A DNA stretch of 64,000 nucleotides. It comes from Prionace glauca. Taxonomy: Eukaryota; Chordata; Chondrichthyes; Carcharhiniformes; Carcharhinidae. This document shows, piece by piece, positions 43,363 to 55,602 of this stretch (its first letter is position 1; every line of letters starts with the position of its first letter). Position numbers and translations under genes: made by a program. A model generated the notes under the pieces. That model was given only the letters and a program-made list of their open reading frames with translations. It made no database searches and was not told where the DNA came from. The DNA lies in contig CM075760.1 of assembly GCA_037974335.1 (NCBI GenBank), positions 18,149,460 to 18,213,459 of the forward strand, written 5' to 3'.

Positions 43363-44353
43363 TCCCAGTTATTACAATCTGGGCCTTGTATCAGTAATCT
43401 CTGCCCTAAACCTCTCTCAGTTATTACAATCTGGGCCTTGTATCAGTAATCTCTGCCCTAAACCTCTCTCAGTTATTACAATCTGGGCCTTGTATCAGTA
43501 ATCTCTGCCCTAACCCTCTCTCAGTTATTACAATCTGGGCCTTGTATCAGTAACCTCTGCCCTAAACCTCTCTCAGTTATGACAATCTGGGCCTTGTATC
43601 AGTAACCTCTGCCCTAAACCTTTCTCAGTTATTACAGTGTGGGATTGTATCAGTAATCTCTGTCCCGAATCTGTCTCACTTTTTACAATCTGGGCCTTGT
43701 ATCAGTAATCTCTGCCCTGAACCACTCTCAGTTTTTACAATCTGGGACTTGTATCAATAATCATGCCCTAAATGTCTCTCAATTATTACAATCTGGGCCT
43801 TGTATCAGTAATCTCTGCCCTAAACCCCTCTTAGTTATTACAATCTGGGCCTTGTATAAGTAATCTGTGCCCTGAACCACTCTCAGTTTTTACAATCTGC
43901 GACTTGTATCAAGAATCATGCCCTAAATCTCTCTCAGTTATTACAATCTGGGCTTGTATCAGTAATCTCTGCCCTAAACCCCTCTTAGTTATTACAATCT
44001 GGGCCTTCTATAAGTAATCTGTGCCCTGAACCACTCTCAGTTTTTACAATCTGCGACTTGTATCAAGAATCATGCCCTAAATCTCTCTCAGTTATTACAA
44101 TCTGGGCCTTGTATCAGTAATCTCTGCCCTGAACCACTCTCAGTTTTTACAATCTGGGACTTGTATCAATAATCATGCCCTAAATGTCTCTCAGTTATTA
44201 CAATCTGGGCCTTGTATCAGTAATCTCTGCCCTAAACCTCTCTCAGTTATTACAATCTGGGCCTTGTATCAGTAATCTCTGCCCTAAACATCTCTCAGTT
44301 ATTACAATCTGGGCCTTGTATCAGTAATCTCTGCCCTAAACCTCTCTCCTAAA
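43363..44353 (+). repeat. 52-bp satellite array E (about 19 copies)
   Basis: Unit-by-unit copy of array D, including its rare variants. Confidence 0.95.
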
Positions 44354-45991
44354 CCTTCCAATCATTCAAAAACATTTGGATGAGCGCTCACAACATCACA
44401 ACATTCACAGATATGGGACAAGAGATGGAAAACTGGGTTAGCACAACTTTAGTGGGAGTTACTGTTGGTGCAGACTCGGTGATCAAGCATTGGGTGATCA
44501 ATTTGATGTTTCCAGCTATGCTGCTTACAATGCTGTCTCATTTTTTGTGTCTATGGCAAACTGTGATGTGAAGAATTCAGTTACATTAAATGGTCAATAA
44601 ATACATCCAAACTACCTGTATATTTCTGTGTGCGTGTTTGCCATGATCTGTTTGAGTGGTGGAGCAGGCTCGATGGGTCAAATGGACTAAAACTGCACAG
44701 AATTGAGATTTAAACACTCATGCATGCTGACACACACAGACAGACACACACACAGACACACACTCATTGACACAGACAGATGCACACACACACACACAGA
44801 CACACACACACTCATTGACACAGAGACAGATGCACACACACACACACACAGACACAAACACAGAGGCACTCACATAGAGACAGAGAGAGACACACATATA
44901 TTCAGAGTGAGACACAGACACAGAGAGACAGACAGACAGACACAACACACACATTCACTCACAGACACAGAGACACACACACAGACACAAACACACAGGC
45001 ACTCATACAGAGAGAGGGACACACACATGTTCAGAGAGACAGACACACACACATATTCACTCACAGGCACACACACACCAACAGACACACAGAAACACAT
45101 GTTGAAATCCACACACATACAAATACACACAGACACTCACAGACACACAAGCTCACACACAGAAAGACACACAATCTGTCTCTCACACACACACAGAAAT
45201 ACGTGCACACACTTAGAATCTCTCCCTCACACACACAGAAACACAGAAACATAACCACACCGACACTCACACACACTCATTCCTATTTCTGTTTTACTCC
45301 TCACTGCCCCCAGCTAGAAAGTACTGGGATCTGAGCTTGAAATGCTGGAACTGATCCTGGGGGAATGAGTGGGGTCTGATAGACACCCAGAGGGTCACTT
45401 GTGTGTGAATCATAGAATGGGGACAGCACAGGAGGCCATTCAGCCCATCAATCCAGGATGGAGAGCCTGCAAGAGCAGTTTGACTATTCCCGCTCCCCCC
45501 ACCCTCTCCCCGTAACCCTGTCAATATTTCCCCCTCAGTCTCCCATTCAATCTCCTCCTGATGGAATCTCCTTCCCCCTCTGGCTCAGACAGAACATTCC
45601 AGATCCCAGTGCGTTCAAAACATTTCCCCATCACACAATCCCAGATTCACAGAGTGCAGGAGAGACCCCTCGGCCCATCGAGTCTGTACTGACCCATCAG
45701 AACCACCTAACATCCCCACCCAACCCCATTTCCCAGCACTTGGCCCACAGCCCTGAATGTGATGATGGGCCGAATGCTCATCCAGGGACTTTTTAAAGGG
45801 TGTGAGACAACTTGCCTCTACCCCCCCTCCCAGGGAGCACATTCCAGACCCTCCCCACCCTCTGGGTAAAACAATTCTTCCTCACATCCCCCCTCAACCT
45901 CCTGTCCCTCACCTTGAACCTGTGTCCCCCTCGCGACTGACCCTTCAACTAAGGAGAGCAGCTGTTCCCGATCCACACTGTTCATGCCTGT
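44354..45991. repeat. Macro-unit 4, non-satellite part
   Basis: As unit 3; differences appear only after ~45530 (CCCCCTCAGTCTCCC, CTCCTCCTGATGG), where it resembles unit 1 more closely. This marks the right end of the recent 2.63-kb duplication. Confidence 0.85.
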
Positions 45992-47060
45992 CCCAGTTAT
46001 TACAATCTGGGCCTTGTATCAGTAATCTCTGCCCTAAACCACTCTCAATTATTACAATCTGGGCCTTGTATCAGTAATCTCTGCCCTAAACCTCTCTCAG
46101 TTATTACAATCTGGGCCTTGTATCAGTAATCTCTGCCCTAAACCTCTCTCAGTTATTACAATCTGGGCCTTGTATCAGTAATCTCTGCCCTAAACCTCTC
46201 TCAGTTATTACAATCTGGGCCTTGTATCAGTAATCTCTGCCCTAAACCTTTCTCAGTTATTACTGTGTGGGATTGTATCAGTAACCTCTGCCCTAAACCT
46301 CTCTCAGTTATTACAATCTGGGCCTTGTATCAGTAATCTCTGCCCTAAACCTCTCTCAGTTATTACAATCTGGGCCTTGTATCAGTAAACTCTGCCCTAA
46401 ACCTTTCTCAGTTATTACAGTGTGGGATTGTATCAGTAATCTCTGTCCCGAATCTGTCTCAGTTTTTACAATATGGGCCTTGTATCAGTAATCTCTGCCC
46501 TGAACCACTCTCAGTTTTTACAATCTGAGACTTGTATCAAGAATCATGCCCTAAATCTCTCTCAGTTATTACAATCTGGGCCTTGTATCAGTAATCTCTG
46601 CCCTAAACCCTTCTTAGTTATTACAATCTGGGCCTTGTATCAGTAATCTCTGCCCAAAACCTCTCTCAGTTATTACAATCTGGGCCTTGTATCAGTAATC
46701 TCTGCCCTAAACCTCTCTCAGTTATTACAGTGTGGGATTGTATCAGTAATCTCTGCCCTAAACCACTCTCAGTTATTACAATCTGGGCCTTGTAGCAATA
46801 ATCATGCCCTAAATCTCTCTCAGTTATTACAATCTGGGCCTTGTATCAGTAATTTCTACCCTAAACCTCTCTCAGTTATTACAATCTGGGCCTTGTAGCA
46901 ATAATCATGCTCTAAACCTCTCTTAGTTATTACAATCTGGGCCTTGTATCAGTAATCTCTGCCCTAAACCACTCTCAGTTATTACAATCTGGGCCTTGTA
47001 TCAATAATCTCTGCCCTAAACCACTCTCAGTTATTACAATCTGGGCCTTGTATCAGTAAT
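45992..47060 (+). repeat. 52-bp satellite array F (about 20 copies)
   Basis: Same unit with the TTACTGTGTGGGATTG and AATAATCATGC variants. It stops inside a unit, joined directly to a SINE head. Confidence 0.95.
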
Positions 47061-47115
47061 CCGGGTCCCTGGTGCTGTGAGGCAGCAGTGCTAACCCCTG
47101 TGCCACCGTGCTGTA
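47061..47115 (-). repeat. SINE head fused to satellite
   Basis: CCGGGTCCCTGGTGCTGTGA, GGCAGCAGTGCTAACC and TGTGCCACCGTGCTG are the reversed head of the tRNA-derived SINE. The satellite breaks off at its first base. Confidence 0.75.
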
Positions 47116-47330
47116 CAGAGGAAGAGGAGGATTCACCCCAGTTCCCACATTCAATGATATCACGGCCGCTCTGTGATCGAATTCTGTATCGCTTTGCACC
47201 TTTGGCTAAGAAAAATCCCTCAACCTCAGATTTAAACAGCAACTGAGCATCGATTGCCGTTTGCAGAAGATTGTTCCAAACTAATATCACACCCGGTGTG
47301 GCAAAGTGTTTCTTCATTTCACTCCTGAAT
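47116..47330 (-). repeat. LINE 3' fragment
   Basis: Minus-strand HFATPGVILVWNNLLQTAID is the worn VWNxL block of a CR1-type ORF2 tail. The rest to ~47116 is its 3' part. Bases 47331-47780 downstream carry a 147-codon frame without recognisable features, which I do not call a gene. Confidence 0.55.
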
Positions 47331-48125
47331 GTCTAAAATACTAAACATTGTCTCAAATCCAATGTCCCCCCAAGTCCTGGACTCCCCCCCCCCCCCAATC
47401 TGGTCTTATTGGAGTCGGATGCCGTGTTTGGGAGCGACACGGGATTGGGAAGGACTGTTCATGCGGAGGATACACACCAGGAATCTGTCCCAGAATCAGA
47501 ACAGAGCCGGGAGAATCAAACACGGAAAGCGGGGTTGGATTTGTGAGCCTCGGAAAGCTTTAGTGTTTGGTCAGAATGTTAACAGGGTGAAGTTTGGAGC
47601 CTCTGGGGTGACAGTTGTCCCAATACAGATTCTATCTTATTGTAACATTAAGGTACCGAGTGTCCTGAGCTCAGCAGCATTTACAAACCATCATCTGCAG
47701 AAAGCTTGCTGTTTAAATTGTATCAATCCAGCTCTTTGGAAATGTGTCTTATTTAAGAAAGTGACAAACTAATTTCAGAGAGGGAGAGAGATCCAGATCC
47801 AGAGACAGAGAGAGACAGAAACAGGATGGGATTGTGCTGTGCGTGTTACAGAGCTGACACTGAGACACACACGAGATGGACAGTCACAGACCAGAGTGAA
47901 CCGTTCTCTGTAACCTGCAGTGTCCCGGACATGGACAGACGCTGACACTCAGACACACACACACAACAACAACTTGCATTTATGTAGCACCTTGAACAGA
48001 ATTGTCCCTGAGATGCTTCACAGGAACCAAGAGTGAAAAATTGAGTCACGGGCGAGTTTAGGGACAGACGCCCCACAGATTTGGTGAAAAGAGATTGGTT
48101 TTCGGAAGTCTCCTAATGGGGGAAA

Positions 48126-48860
48126 GGGAGGTATTCAGCGGCAAATGTGAGGTTCTCCACTTTGGGAGCAGAAAGGGGGAGGCGGATTACTGTCTGAATG
48201 GCCATAAATGAGGAGCGGGGAATGTACAAGGAGACCTGGGTGTCCCTCACACACCAATCGCTGGAGGCAAGCGTGCAGGGGCAGGAGGCAGGAGAAAAGG
48301 CCAATGGGATGTTGGCCCCCATAGCGAGAGGATTGGAGAACAGGAAGAGGGTCTTGCTGCAATTAGACAGGGCCTTGGTGAGACCACAGCCCGAATATTG
48401 TGGACAGTTTGGCTCTCTGTATCTGAGGAAGGATGTTCTTGCTCCAGAGGGAGCCCGGAGAAGGTTTCCCAGACGGATCCCTGGGATGGAGGGACTGACG
48501 AATGAGGAGAGATTGAGTGGGTTGGGATTGTATTCACTGGAGATCAGAAGAATGAGGGGGCGAACTCATCAAAATCAATAAAATTCTAACAGGACCAGAC
48601 ACGGGTAGGTGCCAGAAGGATGATCCCGGTGGTGGGGGTGTCCAGAACCAGGGCTCACAGTCTGAGGATACAGGGGAGACGGTTTAGGACAGAGATGAGG
48701 AGAAATCTCTTCACCCAGAGAGGGGTCAGCCTGTGGAATTCACCAACACAGAAAGTAGTTGAGGACAAAACATTGAATGTTTCCGAGGGGCTGTTAGAAA
48801 CAGCACTTGGGGCAAAGGGGATAAAGGATAAGGGGCAAGGTTCACTTTCCTGGCTAATCC
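48126..48860 (+). repeat. CR1-like LINE fragment in the duplicate
   Basis: Frames in order: LDRALVRPQPEYCGQFGSLY, GARRRFPRRIPGMEGLTNEE, LGLYSLEIRRMRG, then FRTEMRRNLFTQRGVSLWNS. The RT active site lies outside. It is a more diverged subfamily than 33274-34066. Confidence 0.75.
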
Positions 48861-48864
48861 CCCC

Positions 48865-49075
48865 TAACCTACACATCCCCTGACACTCAGGGACAATTTA
48901 GCACGGCCAATTCATCGAACCTGCACATCTGGGGACTGAGGGAGGAAACCGGAGCACCCGGAGGAAACCCACGCAGACACGGGGAGAATCTCCGTACAGA
49001 CAGTGACCCAGGGCTGGGATTGAACCCCGGTCCCTGGCGCTGGGAGGCAGCAGTGCCAACCACTGTGCCAACGCA
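48865..49075 (-). repeat. tRNA-derived SINE (tail-less)
   Basis: Reversed: GGACAATTTAGCACGGCCAA, GGAAACCGGAGCACCCGGAG, GATTGAACCCCGGTCCCTGG, CAGTGCCAACCACTGTGCCA. The same copy is at 59112-59322. Confidence 0.8.
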
Positions 49076-49670
49076 TGCTCATCAAACACTTCCAACCCAA
49101 ATACAGGACACAGAGTAAAATTCCCTCTGCTTTGTCCAGGGAATTTTTCATTGCAGATTTTTAGATTTATTTTAGGGAGAGAACAAACAGAACTCAAATT
49201 GTTCAGCATCCCAGTGTGAACTCGTGTTTAATTCAACCAGGATCTCAGCTCCTCAGATTGCAACATGGAGTTGAAGCTGTGACTACAGATGTGTCTCTCT
49301 CTGTCTCAGAGTTTGTGTATTCTGTCTCTCACTCACTTTGAAACTTATCTGAAGAATTTGAACGATGAACGTTGCTTTAATCCCTCCTGACTCTAAGCAC
49401 ATGGAACTGGGGAATCTTCAAAGCCGACAGTCTCATGTAATTAACACCAAACTGCATCTTTATTCACCCATCCATTTCCTATCTCTGAATAGATCCCACA
49501 CATTTCCAGAATGCAGGAAGCTCTCAATGGAAACTGCTTCCAATGATTCCCCAATACAATTGTTCACACTTGCCTGGAAACTACATCCCACTGACATTCC
49601 CCAAAGCAGCCACAGAAAAGGGACGGGTTATTTTAAACATTGAACCTGAACTCACTGAGTTTACAATTCA

Positions 49671-49994
49671 CTCACATTGTACAGAAATGCTGATCCTGTT
49701 TTGATGAGAGTGATCAGATTAACTCTGGAACATGAAGGCAGCCTCCGGACTGAGATGACCCACATTTATAACAATTCCACAATATCAGAGACATTGCTGT
49801 GTGTATTGTGTGAATCCAGCTGTGAAATATCCGAACATTTGGAGCTTCCACTGTTTCTGTCTTTTCATCATTTATTAAAGTACCTTGTTCTATCCCTTTT
49901 CAATCTAAGTTGTGTCAATTTACATTTCCCTGCTCTGAAACCTCTCCACCAGTTTTGTCCATTTACTAAACATGAAAAACTCTTTGCAATTTGA
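49671..49994. other. Intergenic, nothing recognised
   Basis: Unique-looking DNA with a 105-codon plus-strand frame that has no recognisable domain; probably non-coding. The region after the second copy of the duplicate (59918-60110) is related but diverged. Confidence 0.4.
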
Positions 49995-50633
49995 TATTTC
50001 CAGCGACACTGCTTACAATGCTGACTCATTTTTTGTATCTATGGCAAACCAGGATGTGTAGCATTCAGTCACATTAACAGGTCAATAAATACATCCAAAC
50101 TACCTGTATATTTCTCTGTGTGTGTTTACCATGATGTGTTTGAGTGGGGGAGCAGGATCAATGGGGCAAATGGCCTGAAACTGCACATAATTCAGATTTA
50201 AACACTCATACATGCTGACACACACACACACACTTATTGACACAGAGACAGATGTGCACACACACACACACACAGAGACACACACAGAAGCACTCACATA
50301 GTGCCAGAGAGAGACACACACATTCACAGAAACACACACACACCCAGACACGGACAGACAGACACACACACTCATTGACACAGAGACAGATGCACACACA
50401 CACAAACACAGAGGCACTCACATAGAGATATATTCAGAGAGACGCACAGACACAGATACACACTCACACACCCAGACACAGAGAGACAGACAGACAGACA
50501 CACACACGCGCACACACACTCACAGGCACACAGAAACACATGTTGAAAGACAGACACACACGTACAGAAACACACAAGCTCACAGACACTGAAAGGCACA
50601 CAACCTCTCTCTCTCTCTCTCTCACACACACAC
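49995..50633. repeat. Macro-unit 5, diverged and truncated
   Basis: Begins within the decayed LINE 3' end (CACTGCTTACAATGCTGACT, GTCAATAAATACATCCAAAC), then the CA/GACA microsatellite 50215-50632. It lacks the plain segment and reversed LINE ends of units 1-4. Clearly older or more diverged than the others. Confidence 0.8.
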
Positions 50634-52095
50634 AATCTTTGCCCTAAACCTCTCTCAGTTATTACAATCTGGACTTTGTATCAGTAATGTCTGTCTTAAA
50701 CCTCTCTCAGTTATTACAATCTGGGCCTTGTGTCAGTAATCTCTGCCCTAAACCTCTCTCACGGTTATTACAATCTGGGCCTTGTATCAGTAATCTTTGC
50801 CCTAAACCTCTCTCAGTTATTACAATCTGGGCCTTGTATCAGTAATCTCTGCCCTAAAACTCTCTGAAATCTTACAATCTTGGCCTTTTATCAATAATCT
50901 CCGCCCTAAACCTCTCTCAGTTATTACAGTCTGGGCCTTGTATCAGTAATCTCTGTCCTAAACCTCTCTCAGTTATTAAAGTCTGGGATAGTATCAGTAA
51001 TCTCTGCCCTAAACCTCTCTCAGTTATTACAATCTGGGCCTTGTAGCAGTAATCTCTGCCCTAAATCTCTCTCAGTTATTACAATCTGGGCCTTGTATCA
51101 GTAATCTCTGCCCTAAACCTCTCTCAGTTATTACAATCTGGGCCTTGTATCAGTAATCTCTGCCCTAATCCTCTCTCAGTTATTACAATCTGGGATAGTA
51201 TCAGTATTCTCTGCCCTAAACCTCTCACAATTATTACAATCTGGGCCTTGTATCAGTAATCTCTGTCCTAAACCCCTCTCAGTTATTACAATCTGGGCCT
51301 TGTATCAGTAATCTCTGCCCTAAACCTCTCACAGTTATTACAATCTGGGCCTTGTATCAGTAATCTCTGGCCTAAACCTCTCTCGGTTATTACAATCTGG
51401 GCCTTGTATCAGTAATCTCTGCCCTAAACCACTCTCCGTTATTACAATCTGGGCCTTGTAGCAGTAATCTCTGCCCTAAATCTCTCTCAGTTATTACAAT
51501 CTGGGCCTTGTATCAGTAATCTCTGCCCTAAACCTCTCTCAGTTATTACAATCTGGGCCTTGTATCAGTAATCTCTGCCCTAATCCTCTCTCAGTTATTA
51601 CAATCTGGGATAGTATCAGTAATCTCTGCCCGAAACCTCTCACAGTTATTACAATCTGGGCCTTGTATCAGTAATCTCTGTCCTAAACCCCTCTCAGTTA
51701 TTACAATCTGGGCCTTGTATCAGTAATCTCTGCCCTAAACCTCTCACAGTTATTACAATCTGGGCCTTGTATCAGTAATCTCTGGCCTAAACCTCTCTCG
51801 GTTATTACAATCTGGGCCTTGTATCAGTAATCTCTGCCCTAAACCTCTCACAGTTATTACAATCTGGGCCTTGTATCAGTAATCTCTGGCCTAAACCTCT
51901 CTCGGTTATTACAATCTGGGCCTTGTATCAGTAATCTCTGCCCTAAACCACTCTCCGTTATTACAATCTGGGCCTTGTAGCAGTAATCTCTGCCCTAAAC
52001 CTCTCTGAGTTATTACAATCTGGGATAGTATCAGTAATCTCTGCCCTAAACCTCTCTCAGTGATTACAATCTGGGATAGTATGAGGAATCTCTGC
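50634..52095 (+). repeat. 52-bp satellite array G (about 28 copies)
   Basis: Longest array. It has its own variants (GGGATAGTATCAG; CTCTCGGTTATTAC; CTCTCCGTTATTAC) and an internal higher-order duplication: the order near 51050-51400 recurs near 51470-51830. Confidence 0.95.
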
Positions 52096-52309
52096 CCTGA
52101 TTGGCCTCCTCCTGCTCTGGGATTCTGGGCTTCTCCCAGTTTCCAGGATTCGGAGTGTGGGAAACAATCCCTTTCACTCGAAGTGAATCCGTGGGACAAG
52201 AATAAATCAAATCCCAATCCCAATCCCCTTTGTCACTGTTTCAGCAAATATTCCCAGGGTCAGTGGGAGTTCGCTCCAGATTCAAGTTCCCTCCCTGGAT
52301 ACAAACATC

Positions 52310-52500
52310 CGGATTAGGAAGAGGAGGAGGCCATTTGGCCCCCCTACCTGCTCCACCATTCAATAAGATCACATCTGATTGGACTGTAACCTCCACTCTA
52401 CATTCCTGCCCCCCCCCCCCCCGCCCCCGGCCTTGTTCATCATCAATCTATCAAACTCTGGGGGGGAAATACTCCAAACCTGGGCTTACACTGCCTTTTT
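52310..52500 (-). repeat. CR1-type LINE 3' fragment
   Basis: Reversed: GAGGCCATTTGGCCCCCCTA, CCACCATTCAATAAGATCAC, a long C run near 52410, then ATCAATCTATCAAACTC. The sequence between 52096 and 52310 has no recognised content. Confidence 0.5.
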
Positions 52501-52519
52501 CACCTCTCCCCCATCCAGC

Positions 52520-55500
52520 TGGAGAGGGTTACACAGAGAGACAGGATAGAGCGAGAGAGAGTAACAGACAGAGAGAGAGAGACAGGATAGAGAGAGGGAG
52601 TAACAGACAGAGAGAGAGAGAGAGACAGGATAGAGAGAGAGAGTAACAGACAGAGAGAGACAGGATAGAGAGAGGGAGTAACAGACAGAGAGAGAGAGAC
52701 AGGATAGAGAGAGGGAGTAACAGACAGAGAGAGAGAGAGAGACAGGATAGAGAGAGGGAGTAACAGAGAGAGAGAGAGAGAGAGACAGGATAGAGAGAGG
52801 GAGTAACAGACAGAGAGAGAGAGACAGGATAGAGAGAGAGAGTAACAGACAGAGAGAGACAGGATAGAGAGAGGGAGTAACAGACAGAGAGAGAGAGACA
52901 GGATAGAGAGAGGGAGTAACAGAGAGAGAGAGAGAGACAGGATAGAGAGAGGGAGTAACAGACAGAGAGAGAGAGACAGGATAGAGAGAGGGAGTAACAG
53001 ACAGAGAGAGAGAGACAGGATAGAGAGAGGGAGTAACAGAGAGAGGGAGAGAGACAGGATAGAGAGAGGGAGTAACAGACAGAGAGAGAGAGACAGGATA
53101 GAGAGAGGGAGTAACAGACAGAGAGAGAGAGACAGGATAGAGAGAGGGAGTAACAGACAGAGAGAGAGAGAGACAGGATAGAGAGAGAGAGAGTAACAGA
53201 CAGAGAGACAGGATAGAGAGAGAGAAAGTAACAGAGAGAGAGTGACAGGATAGAGAGAGAGAGGGTAACAGAGAGAGAGTAACAGAGGGAGAGAGTAACA
53301 GACAAAGAGAGTAACAGAGAGAGAGTAACAGAGAGAGAGTGAGACAGGATAGAGACAGAGAGGGTAACAGAGAGAGAGTAACAGAGAGAGAGAGAGTAAG
53401 GATAGAGAGAGAGTAACAGAGAGAGAGAGTAACAGAGAGAGAGAGACAGGATAGAGAGAGGGAGTAACAGACAGAGAGAGACAGGATAGAGAGAGGGATT
53501 AACAGAGAGCGAGATTAACAGACAGAGAGAGTAACAGAGAGAGACAGGATAGAGAGAGAGAGAGTAACAGAGAGAGAGTGTAACAGAGAGAGAGAGAGAC
53601 AGGACAGAGAGAGAGAGACAGGACACAGAGAGAGAGTAACAGAGACAGAGACAGAGACAGGATAGAGAGAGAGAGTGTCACAGAGAGAGACACACAGGAT
53701 AGAGAGACAAACAGAGACAGATAGACAGGATATGGAGAGAGAGTGTAACAGAGAGAGAAAGAGTAACAGAGAGAGAGAGACAGGATAGAGAGGGAGTGTG
53801 TAACAGAGAGAGAGAGAGTAACAGAGAGAGAGAGACAGGATAGAGAGAGAGTGTGTAACAGAGAGAGAGAGACAGGATAGAGAGGGAGAGTAACAGAGAG
53901 AGAGAGAGTAACAGACAGGATAGAGATATAGTGTGTAACAGAGAGAGAGAGAGACAGGATAGAGAGGGAGAGGAGCAGAGACAGGATAGAGAGAGAGAGA
54001 TAGAGAGAGTAACAGAGAGAGAGAGAGGATAGAGAGGGAGAGTATGAGAGAGAGAGAGAGAGCGCAACAGGATAGAGACAGGGAGTAACAGAATAAGAGA
54101 CAGGATAGAGAGTGAGACAGGATAGAGAGAGAGTAAGAGAGAGAGAGGCAGGATAGAGAGAGAGAGTAACAGAGAGAGAGAGAGTAACAGAGAGAGAGAG
54201 AGAGGATAGAGAGAGAGTAACAGAGAGAGAGAGAGAGAGACAGGATAGAGAGACAGAATAGAGAGGGAGAGTAACAGGATAGAGAGGGAGAGTGACAGAG
54301 ACAGGATAGCGAGAGAGAGAGACAGAGAGAGAGAGACAGGATAGAGAGAGAGTAACAGAGAGAGAGAGACAGGATAGAGAGAGAGAGTAACAGAGAGAGA
54401 GAGAGGATAGAGAGAGAGTAACAGAGAGAGACAGAGAGACAGGATAGAGAGGGAGAGTAACAGGATAGAGAGGGAGAGTGACAGAGGCAGGATAGAGAGA
54501 GAGAGACAGGATAGAGAGAGACAGGATAGAGCGGGTGAGTAACAGAGAGAGAGAGAGAGAGTAACAGAGAGAGAGAGACAGGATAGCGAGGGAGAGAGAC
54601 AGAGAGAGAGAGACAGGATAGAGCGGGAGAGTAACAGAGAGAGAGAGAGACAGCATAGAGAGAGAGTAACAGAGAGAGAAAGAGAGACAGCATAGAGAGA
54701 GAGTAACAGAGAGAGAGAGAGAGAGACAGGATAGAGAGACAGGATAGAGAGAGAGAGTAACAGAGAGACAGGATAGAGAGAGAGAGAATAACAGAGAGAG
54801 AGACAGGATAGAGAGTGAGAGGATAGAGAGAGAGAGGATAGAGAGAGAGAGGATAGAGAGTAACAGTGAGAGAGAGACAGGATATAGAGAACGAGTAACA
54901 GAGACAGAGGATAGAGAGAGAGAGAATAACAGAGAGAGAGAGAGAGACAGGATAGAGAGAGAGAGACAGGATAGAGAGAGAGAGTAACAGAAAAAGAGAC
55001 AGGATAGAGAGAGAGTGAGTGACAGGATTGAGAGAGAGAGCAACAGAGGGAGAGAGACATGATAGAGAGAGAGAGACAGAGAGATAGAGAGAGAGAGGAT
55101 AGACAGAGAGAGAGAGACAGAGAGTGAGAGACAGAGGGTGAGAGACAGGATAGAGAGAAAGAGAGAGACAGAATAACAGAGAGAGAGAGAGACATGACAG
55201 AGAGAGAGTAACACAGAGAGAGTGTCAGGACAGAGAGAGAGTGTCAGGATAGAGAGAGAGAGTAACAGAGAGAGAGAGAGAGAGCGACAGGATAGAGAGA
55301 GAGTAACAGAGAGAGAGAGACAGGATAGAGAGAGAGAGTAACAGACAGAGAGAGAGTAACAGAGAGAGAGAGACAGGATATAGAGGGAGAGTAACAGAGA
55401 GAGAGAGACAGGATATAGAGAGAGAGACAAGATAGAGAGAGAGAGTAACAGAGAGAGAGGATAGAGAGAGAGGATAGAGAGAGAGAGGATAGAGAGAGAG

Positions 55501-55555
55501 AGAGGATAGAGAGAGTAACAGAGAGTGAGAGAGGATAGTGAGAGAGAGGATAGAG

Positions 55556-55602
<47 letters not shown>

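Larger units (their letters stand above)
47785..49670 (+). repeat. 1.9-kb segmental duplicate, copy 1
   Basis: Near-identical to 58025-59917 in the same orientation. It contains a short GA run, a third-family SINE piece (47967-48125), a CR1 fragment (48126-48860), a reversed SINE (48865-49075) and ~600 bp of unique-looking sequence. Differences are scattered single bases and 1-6-bp indels. Confidence 0.9.

Noticed and set aside
36756-44571. A 63-codon frame conserved four times (MSAHNITTFTDMGQ...)
   Set aside because: It lies in a decayed LINE 3' end within a duplicated macro-unit. Conservation reflects recent DNA duplication, not selection on a protein.
47329-47772. 147-codon plus-strand frame
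   Set aside because: No domain, no signal peptide, a poly-Pro stretch from a C run, and an overlapping frame on the same strand. No splice or promoter context.
35757-52095. Regular ~52-bp repeats considered as a CRISPR-like array
   Set aside because: There are no unique spacers between repeats, no cas genes and a eukaryotic setting: this is satellite DNA.
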